Assembly (NCBI GenBank): GCA_026929865.2
Contig: CM049395.1
Span: forward strand, 15,005,001-15,069,000
Origin: Hyperoplus lanceolatus
Taxonomy: Eukaryota; Chordata; Actinopteri; Uranoscopiformes; Ammodytidae
Reading direction: 5' to 3'
Length of the DNA: 64,000 nt
Made by a program: the position numbers and the translations under genes. Below the pieces are notes generated by a model. That model was not told the origin of the DNA. It worked only from the letters and a program-made list of their open reading frames with translations, and ran no database searches. Positions 50,418 through 64,000 of this stretch are shown one piece after another (within the stretch, counting starts at the first letter, position 1; each line of letters begins with the position of its first letter).

Positions 50418-50457
50418 TTGTGTTGTAGCTGAATATTTATATTCAGCTACAACACAA
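50418..50457. repeat. 40-bp near-perfect palindrome, 19-bp arms
   Basis: TTGTGTTGTAGCTGAATAT, then TT, then the exact reverse complement ATATTCAGCTACAACACAA. The 2-nt loop is too short for a normal microRNA precursor, so a DNA cruciform or a head-to-head micro-duplication is more likely. It lies about 180 bp upstream of the (TG)59 array. Confidence 0.95.
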
Positions 50458-50759
<302 letters not shown>

Positions 50760-50902
50760 ATGCGTGTGTGTTTGCGCATATATACACTATGTGGCAGTAA
50801 AATACAACCAACACAATTGCAGACTTTCTTTTTCATACTTTACAAGGACAATGCCTTTAAACTCCTGCCCACACTCATTCCCTGGACACTCGCCCACCAT
50901 TT

Positions 50903-50940
50903 CCTAACCCACACCCTAACCTTAGCCTAACCTTTAACCT
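50903..50940 (-). repeat. Degenerate CCCTAA-like words
   Basis: CTAACCCACACCCTAACC followed by TTAGCCTAACC resembles decayed vertebrate telomeric repeat (CCCTAA). Very short and impure. Confidence 0.35.
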
Positions 50941-52141
50941 AATTTGTTCAGCTTTTGGGCTTCTGCTTTTTGATGTGACATTGAGGAGGCTCAATCCTCC
51001 ACCCTATTACAATTCTCATAACTGAAAATGTCTCTTATTAGAAAATGCTTCCGGTGCCAAGACACTTAATTACACAAGTGAAATTAAAGAGAGGTTGAGT
51101 GTCAAACAAACTTAATGTCCATCATGGCCAGGGGCCACATACTGCATCGAATACATCTCATATGTGTTACTTTCTGAGATTTTGTAGTTTATTTCTTTAA
51201 GAGAAGAATTCAAAATAGAGTTTGAGTCGTGCTCTTTATATCACATTGTACAAAATATAAGCACCTGCTCTTGGTGTTAATGCATTGTATACGTCCCGTG
51301 CACTTTTGGTTCTCTGAGTAGCCTGCTCTAATGTTTTCATCGCTCATGGATTGTCTGTTATTTTAGTGTCAAATAGACAAAGGAAGACACTTTACCTTGG
51401 CTTAGGCTGCCAATTACCAAAGCTGTACTGACTTTAGTTATGAATTTCCATCATGTGGGATGTGCGCAATGCAACACTGCGATCAGCACTGTGATGATTC
51501 CATGGTGCAGGTATGTTTCAATATGAGAGGATTTGCACATTAGTTAGACATTTGGGGTTGTTTACAGTGCAATAAGCATATCATCAGTTCACCTGTTCAC
51601 TTGTGTATATTTTCGATTTGTCCTTTATATCCTATTAGATGTACTTTAATTACATTTTAAACTAATAATCTAACCTCAAAGTCAACACTTGTAGCAACTC
51701 AAGCTGCTTCACAAAAGCCTGCCAGAGGTTTGCCATGATATGAAGTAATTATGGAAGCAGTGAGGCTCCTCCCTATTCGATCAAGGAGAAGAATTAAGTT
51801 GGTCATTACAGCTGTGATACAATGGGAGCACTTTAGTCCAACTGGGTGTTTTTTGGCTTGATTGTGTGTGTACTAAAGTGTTTGTGTAAGACATCTATCT
51901 GCATTTGGTTGATATCTACTCACCACGGAATATATTAGGTTGCTGAAGAATTATTGATTATTATAAGCCACACACAGGCACATACTTATATAACGTACTT
52001 CATCATCAGTAGGAGATGAGGGACTGAAATGTATTTGGTGTGACAGAATGAGGACCAGGCTGCAGGACAATTGAGCAAGACAGATAACTCCATCCCACTC
52101 CCATCATCTTATCAACACTAATTATAGTGACCCTCAGCATG
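50941..52141. other. Unique noncoding DNA
   Basis: No gene or repeat recognised. Confidence 0.5.
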
Positions 52142-52148
52142 CACACAC

Positions 52149-52244
<96 letters not shown>
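52142..52244. repeat. (CA)n microsatellite, about 51 units
   Basis: CA tract of about 103 bp with one CG unit near 52152. Confidence 0.98.
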
Positions 52245-52247
<3 letters not shown>

Positions 52248-55049
52248 AATATGAGTCTGTGTTTGCCAGATCCCCAGTGCAGAGCATGGTGTGTTTGAAC
52301 AAGGTAGCCTGTTTAAGTGTCTGATTAGACCCCTGTTTGAACAGAAAAAGGCAGCAATCTATCAGCACATGGCAGGGACCAGCCAGCCATTGCAACGGCT
52401 CATGTGTTTTGGCCCCTCTGCATCTAGCTGGCTCACACACTTGCATCATGCCTGCTCACACAAAGAGACACACTAAATAGACGGACATGCAGACACACCC
52501 AGCATGTTTCTGCCCATTATACATAGTTGTCTCAGATGGGTGCAGAGAGAAGCACCCACAGTACCCTGATTTCGATTGACAATGACCTTTGCACTGTGTA
52601 GCAGGTGCAGGTCACCATCTGGCAAACATCTGGCAGCCAATCTCATGCTTTGCTCTTTTCGCATTCATCTGGGATATGATATTTCAGACTGATCCCATTT
52701 GAGTATTTTCTCTATTGCCTATGTTTATTTGAACAATATATGTAGGGTACCACATTAAATTCTAAAAGCATGCAAACCACTACTTGCATTTGACTGCTGA
52801 GATTGGTATATCGCAGTGTTAGTATTATTGCGCCCTTGGCAGCTTGGCTTGTGTCCCAGACTCCTATGTTTGTCGTCATCAAGGAGGTGACAGCAAGTAC
52901 AGCAGGTGAGGCAACTGCCTTTGCCATTTTTGCCCCCTCATCTTTTCTAATGAAGTTGTCACCATCACAAATAAAACAGCATCCAACTGACATTGACTGA
53001 TGAAATGTGCCAACATACGTGGCAGTTGTTTTTATTGCGTTTTTTTGTTATCCTGGAATCGGATATCGATAATGCAACAATTCCTCATAATCAATTGATC
53101 TGTCTTCCAAAACCATTAAAGAAATGTATCTGTTTTATGATGTGACTCCATGGCTAAGGTTAGTTTCAGGCACAAAAATTACTTGGTTACGTTTTAGGAA
53201 TGATCAGCATTTAGTTTCAAATACAGAAAGGGTTAGGGTTAGGGTAAGGCACATATGTTTTGGAAAAAATGCAGCTGCTTAGATTATGTTTACTGGCACT
53301 ATAGCCAGAAACTGTTTCGTATACTACTACTGTAAGTTTTAGACTATTGAAATACTTCAAGGATCAGGAGAGCAACACATCCCATCTCATGCTTTACAGA
53401 AGTATGAGCATCTTGTGACAGTTCGCTTAAAAAAGTAAATATTTTTTAAACTGATTTTAGAAGAAAAAACCTGATTTTAGCCAGTTCCAAATCTTTTCCA
53501 AACACCCTGCAGCTTATGCTCGCTGGTGTGACTAATACTCGACTACAAAATTAAAGGAACAAGCCAAACTACATATGTTTTCTTTTAGAACAAAAAACAT
53601 AATAATCAAAATCATAAAATAAACACAGAAAGTTAATTATGAGCTTTCTTACAGAGCTTATTTGCTAATTAAGTTAACTGTTTGTTCCTGCACATTATTT
53701 TCAGTTGTCAAGGTTGGACATGCAGTGATGCGAGCTAACGCAAATCTGATGGCACTAGTTCTTTGAACTAGGCTTGGTGTGTAGGGGGCTCTTAAAGGCT
53801 GCCTATTGTCTGCCTATTGGTTGAGGAGTGGGGGGTGCGACTTGCCTGCCTCCTCTATCTCTGTCTATCGTCTAGACCAGCAGCTGAGTCTCCGTGTCCC
53901 TAAACTCCTTAGAGCAGGAGAGACAGACAGTCTGTCTGTGTCAACAGGCGCTGCTGCACTCAGCAATGACCCCTTCACATTTAGTTGTCCCTAGATAGAC
54001 CCTTTCTCAGCCCCTCACTGTTCACTAGTACCTCTGAACCCCTCCTCAAACAAACCCACGTCCATACCAAGCCGCCACTTTGTCCACTCCCCCTTTCTCT
54101 TTCTTTTTCCGTCACAAAGTCACCCCACCCTTGCCTGGACCGTGTTGTTTTTTACTTTTTCTTTCTGCCCCTACACTCTCACTCCCACTTCAGGTAGCCA
54201 TAGCTACATAATTAGACGCCATTTGGCCAAAGTGAAGCAGCACTGGAAGCCAAAGTGAATGAATTTCCCAGAATCTTTCAACATTTTTAAGTGAAAAGTC
54301 AGGGTAATTCAATTTACGTGATTGTCATTGGAATTGCAGTACCTTTTTAAAAAAATGCTAAGCCTCGGAGTATGTGGTTTTTGTAATTTTTCTTAGACTT
54401 TAAGTTAGATTATCATTCTAAACTCCCCAGGGCTAACTGTGGATAACTGAGCTAATGACTGATACAAATCTCTTTGCAAAGTGGCTGTGTGTGCAGAAGG
54501 AGGGGTTGCATGATGAGGACCTTTGCCTAATAACAGAATGATGGACTATGAGGGGGGAAATAATCACCAGGCTTTTTTCCAAGTCCTGCATTTACAGGTC
54601 ATTTAAAACTTTATCTGATGGCACTAATAGACAGCGGGCAACGGAGGGATACTAATTTGATTGAATAATGTGCATAATTAGGTTTTAATAAGGAAACTCT
54701 GCTTGTACAGTTGCTGAGTGATTGCGGTTGCCTTCCCTTTTGTCATGCACACATAGCCATTGCCTGTAGAACCAGACATTTTGAAAAGCACCTCTTGAAG
54801 CATTTTTTCTTAACAAAAGGCCACTTATCATGAGTGCATGCCTAAGTCTGACCTCGACTGGAGCAGCAGGCTGCAGCTGTAATGGAGTGACAGACGAGAA
54901 AGCCAGAAAGAGAATCCTCTGCAGGCTTGACTTAACCTCGGGGTGGACTGTATTTACACCTACTCTCACACATCAAACAGTCACTCTTTGAACTTCCATT
55001 CTCTGAACACACAGCACGCATCTTCTTTTAACTCTCCTCTTTGAAAAGA
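52245..55049. other. Unique noncoding DNA
   Basis: No gene recognised. Contains TTAGGGTTAGGG (53233-53244), a telomere-like micro-tract, a 17-bp palindrome-like ACAGACAGTCTGTCTGT near 53924-53940 and a pyrimidine-rich stretch at 53.95-54.2 kb. Confidence 0.5.
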
Positions 55050-55600
55050 TTAAAGGTTCACCCTAAATTACATAAAACATATGTTTTCATTCACGTCTAG
55101 GTATCTAGCATGCTGATAGTTTTACTTTTAATAACCTTGGTTTTGAGTTATCCATCTCGAATGATGTTGTCACTACACCAGTACAATTTAGGTCTCTCAT
55201 CCATGTTACTCAAATAATTGAAAATGTATAATAAAAACACTTTCCTGCAATATTTCCTTCAAGGAATACTATCCATTTAAATCCACAGAACACAGTCAAA
55301 AGTTTTCTGTCGGACTTTAATGGAAAGTACTTCTCAAAAGACCAGTTGGAACTGTGAAAATGTTTTTTATATGCCATACCCAGCCCAACAAACTTACATT
55401 CAGCTCCATTGTATTGGAGTGGCAGCAAAGAAATATTAGAGATGGATCTCTAAAAACCTGAGAATAAAAAGAATGGTCCAAATGGCTTACAATAATAGAT
55501 TGCGGAGATTTTGAAAATGTGTTTGCAATTTGAATTGAAGTAGAATATATTAGACCAATCCAATCACATTTGAATGGTTGCACTGAAATTATCCCACAGG
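55050..55600 (+). repeat. Probable dispersed repeat, family unnamed
   Basis: TTAAAGGTTCACCCTAAATT at 55050 and later words such as TATCTAGCATGCTGATAGTT and CTCCATTGTATTGGAGTGGC match my recollection of a widespread fish repeat. I see no inverted partner for the left end, so the right boundary is a guess. Confidence 0.35.
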
Positions 55601-57280
55601 GGGTGATCTTATGCTTTGCTCCAAGCACCAAGTGATCACATCAATCTCAACTCAGAAAACAAAAGGATATGTGCACTGTGCAAGTGTGATCTTTACACTC
55701 GGCCCCCAAGTCACCACCAGCCACAGGCGAAACAGAGGAGGATATTGTGTGCCTTCCGCAGCTGCTCCAAGGAGAGGCGCCTGCTTTTTTGCATTTCCCC
55801 GGCTTCACCATTAAGAAAGAGCATTTGATACTTGCTCCCACAATCACACTGACACACTCCTGTTCCTGTGGGTCTCATTCACCGACAGCACATACCCCCA
55901 GCCCTGCCTCTCCCTATACAATACATTTTCTGCATTTTCCTCTGCTTGCATGCCACTCCCTCTTTCAGTCTTCCTTCTGCATGTATACCCTGCACATGCC
56001 CTTGTTTTGCCCTCTCTGTGGTCATCTTGAACTGAATATGCCTAGGAGTTTGTTGGCATCTCTATATTTACCCCATATCTCCACCCGGCTTCCACCCAGG
56101 CAGCCAATGCAATGCATTTATCAACGGTGGGGCTGAATGACCTATATTCTCAGTATTGCCCCGTGCAGCCATAGTTCACCACCGCTCCACTCTATCCCGC
56201 TCGCTCTCTCGCACTGGCCCCCAGGCAGCAGCTGTGGGTGTGGCAGTCAGGCTGATTTAGAATGGGCACTGCAGGCACAGCCGCCCATTCAAAGCAATCT
56301 ATCTTGGGTGTCTGGGGCACACAGTGAATTTCAAAATCAAAGTGACAAAACACCAAACCATATTGCACTGAGGAAAAAAGACAGTGGCGGAGGGGAATAT
56401 GCCCATTCCATTGGCACAATAAATATTTTAAAACTATTTACTGTTTGGAAGCAGTTGCTCTATTAGAGACTAGATGCTTCCGAATATAGGTCAAAGCAGC
56501 AGTTATGGCACTTGACCCACTTAACCTGTTTTTTTTTCTTTCTCCACAGCCCAGTGGTTGCATGCACTAATATGATTCAACTCATTATGGCGTACTATCA
56601 CATTTCTGTAGACTTAGAAATAAACAGGGAGCATAGATCAAACGGAGCATGAAAATGATTCTGTAATGAAGCCAATTTGCTAATCAAGAATGTGTTCTTG
56701 ATTCACTTATTTTCATCCATGGCACACAAGTTGTTGTTGACTAGAATCATGAATCCAGGTCAGTAGGCTGATATTGCTCCATGCTGCTGATGATGAAATA
56801 ATTCTGATCCAAGATATCTAACAAGAATTAAAACATACATTTTATTATTCTTTTTTCTGACATGGACCTTAAAAAACAATATCAAAAGGTACTTCTCACA
56901 GTACTCCCAAAGTTAACAGACATTTGGACAAGTACATTGCATGAGATGTTCATGTTTATAAACAAGACATTACAATTATTTTCTCCTTAATCTTGTTTTA
57001 TTACCTGACCAAAAGCCGTGGAGCAGACAGTGCCAAGATGTGGCACCAGGGAGAGCACTGACACACACACTCGCTCACTCTCACACACACACACAAATAT
57101 GCACTTGCTGATACGTGAGCTTAACGTGTTTATCCATATGCTAACAGGGTTTAATAATTTTCCATTAATCCACAAAAGCTGTTTAGAGGGTTTCTCTTTT
57201 TAACAGATGTCACCACACTCTCCCTGTTTATATTTCCCCCAAGAAAGTCTTTGTCACCACTTAAGACAGTGGTTCCTTTT
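55601..57280. other. Unique noncoding DNA
   Basis: No gene recognised. A strong acceptor-like tract ends at CTTTCTCCACAG (about 56549), but the following sequence is stop-rich and has no donor. Confidence 0.5.
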
Positions 57281-57346
57281 CATCCATCCATCCGTCCATC
57301 CATCCATCCATCCATCCATCCATCCATCCAACCATCCATCCATCCA
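57281..57346. repeat. (CATC)n tetranucleotide repeat
   Basis: About 16 CATC units with two substitutions (CCGT near 57292 and AACC near 57331). Confidence 0.97.
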
Positions 57347-59017
<1,671 letters not shown>

Positions 59018-59043
59018 CACACACACACACACACACACACACA
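59018..59043. repeat. (CA)13 microsatellite
   Basis: Pure tract of about 26 bp; first of four AC tracts within 1.3 kb. Confidence 0.96.
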
Positions 59044-59432
59044 TTACATATTCACACTTTAATCAAAACTGGTTGGACAATTTATCATGTCACTATAAGC
59101 AGCAGCTAGCATATTCCAAGTCCTAAACTTGACCTTTGCCTTTCTGCTTCCTTAATCTCATTTAACACAAATTTTCTTTTCAAAGCTGCACCTCACTGCA
59201 GTTATGTCGTTGCTACTGCCATTCTGCTCCCGCTACTCTGATTATATTGTACCTTGAATGTGTTTTGCAGGTGATGTTTTCTGAGTTTGCAACACATGCC
59301 TCTCCAGAGACAACTTTGTCTTTGATGTAGCTGCCAGCCAGCTAGTTGGATGACTGATCAGCTGTTTCTGAAATGGGGACGAGAGGCTATCAGGGATTTT
59401 AGCTCCACAGTCACAGGCAGATGGTGTTGTGT

Positions 59433-59467
59433 ACACACACACGCACGCACGCACGCACGCACGCACG

Positions 59468-59517
<50 letters not shown>
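59433..59517. repeat. Compound (ACGC)n-(GC)n-(AC)n array
   Basis: Begins with AC units, passes through about seven ACGC/GCAC tetranucleotides (59441-59468) and a pure GC run (about 59467-59476), then continues as AC to 59517. It is alternating purine-pyrimidine throughout, with CpG-rich core. Confidence 0.96.
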
Positions 59518-59518
<1 letters not shown>

Positions 59519-59680
59519 TCACACTGGCATAGACATTTCAAAAGACTGCAGAACACACATACATAGAAGCGCTCACACATGCAAACACACTGACACAACC
59601 TGTTATAAGCCCACAGCCACAACCAGATCCATAGACACAAACATCTCTCTCAAGAGGCAGTAGGTCCAGCATGACTAATT

Positions 59681-59682
<2 letters not shown>

Positions 59683-59717
<35 letters not shown>
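59683..59717. repeat. (AC)17 microsatellite
   Basis: Pure tract of about 35 bp. Confidence 0.96.
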
Positions 59718-59721
<4 letters not shown>

Positions 59722-60237
59722 TAGACAGACAGCACCCTCTTAGACATTGTAAATTACTGTGGCAATAATTGCATTAGTGCAGTAAGTAAATTAAATGGCT
59801 GTACGCTTGCAGGCTCTGCGGCAGGACAGCCCGCAGGTCTCTCCCTGTTTGCTATGCAATGCTCTTGGTAGTCCTCCCAGTCCCCGCCATGTTGTCATCT
59901 GCTTCACTGTCACACACCATTACTTGCAACCAGCTACCATTGCACAGAGGCTCCTGCACGTGCACATACACACACACACACATAAACATGCCGTCACATG
60001 CGCACAGCGTCAAAACAATACCTTTGCAGTTTGTTTTCGTAAGTTTATTGTAAATAAACTGTTTCAAGATGTAATTCAACGGCACATGTATTATTCACAG
60101 CTCTCTGCCAACTCGCCCTTGTTTTTACGTCTGTAGCTACATCTTAGAGCGCCACACCTGGGAATACTAAGCAGGCAGCCATGCAGATACAGTACAGATG
60201 GATAATGATATAGCACATGATCCTGCTTGTCATTATG

Positions 60238-60262
60238 CACACACACACGCACACACACATGC

Positions 60263-60307
<45 letters not shown>
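60238..60307. repeat. Interrupted (CA)n microsatellite
   Basis: CA units broken by CG near 60248 and TGCAA near 60260, then pure to 60307. Confidence 0.95.
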
Positions 60308-60309
<2 letters not shown>

Positions 60310-61858
60310 TACATATACATACAAGAAAAGTGGTAGTAAGCTTAGACAGCCAGGTATACGTGGTGTAAGATTTAACCATGTCAGTATCATGAGTCACATC
60401 ACTTGAAGGTTGCTTCTATAATCACAAGGGGCTTAGCCAACTGGACACCTGTGACCTGCTAAACAGCTGATAAGCCCTTTAGCAGGTCACCTGGTGATCT
60501 TTGTGCATGTCACAGATAAGATTAATAAGTGAGGAAACCTTCAATTGTGCAGCATGTTTCCAAAAGAAAAACAATATCATGAGGCTAAACACATTTATTA
60601 CACTGCATTAGACTGTACAAGTAGAAGTGTTCACATTGGACCACAGCCAGTTGTTTAATCATAATACACAATATGAAACAGGGGCGAAAAAATCCAAGAA
60701 AAATACTAAGAAACAACCATTTGCGAATAACTTCTCAGGTGAATTTCAATTACATGTACATACCCGTTTAAGCATTCTGACCTGGATTAACATAATGATT
60801 TGGCGATTATGTCAGCAGATCGTAATAAGAATAATAATCACCAGGCCTTGGGCCTTTTCCAAGCAGCTGGTTTACTGAGTTATCTGGGTAATTGCACTTG
60901 CTCTAACGCCTGTCAGATCAGGGAAATAGACTGATGTAAAAAGGTCTGAATTTGATATTTTACTTTACAAAACATACAATGAACATGCTGCAATCCATCA
61001 AATACAAATCAGATGACCAATTTGATCTCAAAGCACATATGTGTGTGTATTGTCCACCCAGCAGACAGGCTTGGGTGAAGGTATTGATTTGAAAATGGAG
61101 GATAATGGTTGGCACTAATCAAACAGAGAGGGAGCTTTTGGCATGGTTGGGCAGAGCTCAATATCATAGAATGAAAGCCTCCTATAGATTAGGAAAAATC
61201 CATTGAGTAGCAGAAGGGAGCACATTGACAGTGATCCACATTTGTGCTGTCATACTGAGTTGAACAGAGGTCATGGTGGCAGAACTGGCCAATCCCTGTT
61301 ACAAACAGTGTCCTACACAGGGGACCGTGTCAATGCACATGAGCTGGAATCAGATCAAAATACGAAAAAAGCCACAATTACCACCACAGTCTAAGCTGGC
61401 AATGGCATCCCTCTGAATGATTATGGTGCCAGCAAATGCAGCTTGAGCACAAACGGCGGAATAGATTTTGTCAGGGAGGCAGCTGACTCGACACATTGAT
61501 TCAATGGGATAGTCTTTTGAGGCGTGGTGGATGGGAATATCTTGTATTGTTTTCTGCTAACTGTTCCCCTCACAATTTTCAAAATGAATGTACGTTATCT
61601 AGCTTGAAGAAGTTTACACAGTAGCAGCTTCAAAGAAAAGGGGCTTTCCGGAAAGGCATAGAAAGTCCTGGAAATCATATTTGGGGGGAAATGATCATTT
61701 CGTTTTACAGAAAACACTATTCTCTCCATGGAATCTCATTTACATTTTCTTCTTTGGGATTGTCTCCTATAGGGAGATGGAGTAATGTATGCCTCTTGTT
61801 ACTGGGCTGTCTGCTCCAGTTTTGAACTGAATGTGCTATTGTGGTACAAACTTCGTCC

Positions 61859-61863
<5 letters not shown>
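60308..61863. other. Unique noncoding DNA with one hairpin
   Basis: No gene recognised. The hairpin at 60451 is listed separately. The segment 61.2-61.5 kb is free of simple repeats and might be a conserved element, which is untested. Confidence 0.45.
60451..60490. repeat. Hairpin, 13-bp perfect arms with 14-nt loop
   Basis: GTGACCTGCTAAA, loop CAGCTGATAAGCCC, TTTAGCAGGTCAC. The stem can be extended by CACC/GGTG across a small internal loop. Each arm contains an AGGTCA/TGACCT half-site, so it could also be a widely spaced inverted nuclear-receptor site. Confidence 0.9.
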
Positions 61864-61953
<90 letters not shown>

Positions 61954-61963
61954 TGTGTGTGTG
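61864..61963. repeat. (TG)n microsatellite, about 50 units
   Basis: TG tract of about 100 bp with one TTT interruption at about 61951. Confidence 0.98.
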
Positions 61964-62225
61964 CGTGAAACATCTGAAGGTGTCTTAATGCCTGCGGCAA
62001 ACTGGCACACTCAGCAGATGGGATAGAAACTGATCCGCTGTTTGTTGACAGTGCACTTAAATGTACATGTATGTGTGTGCGTATGTGTGTATATGTGCAA
62101 AACCTCACATCATAAACCAGCTCTGCTGAATTGTAAATAAATCATAAAGAAGTTGCTAAATCTCTTGGATCGGTCAGATCCTCTCATTTCTATATTTATG
62201 TCAGTGTGCATGTGAGTGTGTGTGT

Positions 62226-62249
62226 GGGGGGGGAGGGGGGAAGGGGGGG
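62226..62249 (+). repeat. G-run cluster, possible G-quadruplex
   Basis: G8-A-G6-AA-G7 on the plus strand, following a short GT-rich run. Enough guanines for four G3 tracts. Confidence 0.85.
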
Positions 62250-62292
62250 TTGTGAATGTTTGTACGTAAGAGAGTGACAGGCCAATAGAGAT

Positions 62293-62323
62293 GGAGAGAG
62301 AGAGATAGAGCGAGAGAGAGAGA
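62293..62323. repeat. Imperfect (GA)n tract
   Basis: GA units with ATAGAGC interruptions. Confidence 0.9.
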
Positions 62324-62703
62324 TTTTGCGCTTTATAAGTATTAGGGTTAAATACATGGATGATTTATTAACTTCCATGGGTAGTGTTTAATCTGCAGGA
62401 GTCTAAAAGAGAGAATCTGATTTGCTGTTAAAAAATGGTGAAAACCAAAAGATACACACAGGTGAGTCATTTTAGACAGACAACCAAAAAAAACTCCTTC
62501 TATCTGATGGACACAGTGAGGCAGGACCGTGGAGAGACAGAGACAATGATAGAGAAACAGGAAGAAATGACGTTCATCATAAATGTTTCATAAAGCTCTC
62601 AGAACTGTGAAGGATTCATCAAATCCAGAGGGGAGATCTCTGGCCTTCGTTCCACACCCTCCTCTCCAGTTCCTGGCATACATTCTCTTTCGTCCATCTC
62701 TAT

Positions 62704-62704
<1 letters not shown>

Positions 62705-62745
<41 letters not shown>
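62705..62745. repeat. (AC)20 microsatellite
   Basis: Pure tract of about 41 bp. Confidence 0.97.
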
Positions 62746-62746
<1 letters not shown>

Positions 62747-64000
62747 TCAGAAGGGTTATATATGAGTGCAGATAGAATCAGCTGTACACTTATCATCCTC
62801 TGGCTTTTCATTTGCCAGCTCTATTAGCCCCATTACCCTCTCTGCCAGACCCTCTGCTTGCCCTTCTGCTCCCTTTTCACAGCAAAACCATGATTATCTT
62901 TCTGTAGGTCGTCTATTCCAAATGTATGCAGCTGCTTTCTGCAACTCAAATCATTGGCTGAGAGGGGTTCTCTTCTGGCTGGCATGATGCTTGTTTGCTT
63001 GCTGGTTGGCTGACATAGCTTGCTTGTGGCTACCTGTCTCTCTTTAAGTTGCCTGCAATGAAACATTCCACAGTGGATGATGAAGAGTAGGCAGATGGCA
63101 TGGCCTCCAAACACCCTTCCAAATGTGAACGCATGTGGAGGAGGGGACACAAACTGACACAGGGCCTCTGTCTCCCTACGCAACAGATCTCAGCAGCAGC
63201 GCGCAGCAGAGCATGATCCAACACACAGACACACAACACACCCTATACACACTTAACAGGGATTATGAATAATTATGTTCAAAGATCCCTCATGTAGATC
63301 AAAGCAAGCTGGCACCAATTTGGTCACGTTCATTAAAGCCATGTTTAATGCATGCTGGATATTTTAAAGCAGTGTGGTTAAGTTAACGAGTGTGGTATGT
63401 GTGTGACTTGTGAGAGGAATACAGCTAATTATAATAATAATAATGTGTTCGGACGTAATGCATTTGTTATCAATTATTGCAACTATGTGGTTCCTTTTTA
63501 TATACATCAAATGTAATGCTGCCTAGTGTGTTTAACAAAGACAAGGCATCCTGAGTAAAATGTCTGAGGGAGGAACCACAGTTATGCTAAGACTAATTTA
63601 TCCCCCTGACAATAATGTAACATAATAATCTTTTTTTCTATGTTGGTAGCATTCTCTACTTCTTATAGCATCTGCCCTTTAGGAAACAACAATAGTTGTG
63701 CCATAAATTGTAGTTAAATAATTAAATATATAAAAAACTTCATTCCGCAAGTCCATTTTTATATAGAAATTACTTCAGTACAGCTGAATAGGCAACTTAA
63801 GTTAATATGTTAATTTAATTGAATAAAATAAACACAGCACTATAGTGTGTACAGTAACGTAGGTGACATACGTATTGGACAATTCTGGATTTCTCTCCGA
63901 TGCTAACAATCGAGTGCCAAGCAGAAAGTAGTGTTCTCTATATGCAGCAAGGCAGAACATTAGGATGTGTCCGTATCGAGTCAGACTTGATGTGGACACA
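62746..64000. other. Unique noncoding DNA to the window end
   Basis: No gene recognised. A short TAA/AAT run lies at about 63427-63444. Confidence 0.5.

Noticed and set aside
50418-50457. MicroRNA precursor from the 19-bp-arm palindrome
   Set aside because: A 2-nt loop and a 40-bp total length do not suit Drosha/Dicer processing; a DNA palindrome is the simpler reading.

Overview
The window reads as intergenic or large-intron DNA from a vertebrate, most probably a ray-finned (teleost) fish. The reasons are the very heavy load of long AC/GT microsatellites (more than 20 tracts, roughly 1.9 kb or about 3% of the window by hand count), a tRNA-derived SINE with a fish-type body and 3' tail, and several terminal-inverted-repeat DNA transposons of types common in fish. 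I find no convincing protein-coding host gene, no rRNA or stand-alone tRNA gene, no CRISPR array and no bacterial-style operon. Almost every long open frame is either a translated microsatellite (runs of VC or HT) or a chance frame without recognisable domains.

Layout. 1-17.2 kb is mostly unique DNA with scattered microsatellites, plus a degenerate tandem repeat at about 5.09-5.60 kb whose period carries AGGTCA-type nuclear-receptor half-sites. A SINE lies at 17.23-17.49 kb. A cluster of three long AC/GT tracts sits at 20.5-21.7 kb, followed by a short TTAA-ended MITE at 22.2 kb. From 25.5 to 30.6 kb there is a transposon island: a TA-flanked MITE, a second TTAA-MITE copy, a local tandem duplication, a pogo-like element with the start of its transposase still readable, and a possible LTR-like stretch. 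A second island at 36.1-38.1 kb has a third TTAA-MITE copy 59 bp from a complete-ended hAT element (perfect 8-bp target duplication, decayed BED zinc finger). A 1-kb inverted-repeat element lies at 43.98-44.97 kb. The remainder to 64 kb is mainly unique sequence with long AC/GT arrays, several strong palindromes or hairpins, a retroposon-like tail at 48.4 kb and a probable dispersed repeat at 55.05-55.6 kb.

How the parts relate. There is no pathway here; the recognisable content is mobile and simple-sequence DNA. The three TTAA-MITE copies form a family, two of them nearly full length in opposite orientation. The hAT and pogo remnants each retain part of a transposase N-terminal DNA-binding region. 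Long unique tracts between the islands may include conserved regulatory elements, but that needs cross-species alignment, which I could not run. Where I name TE superfamilies I rely on ends, target duplications and short protein motifs read by eye.
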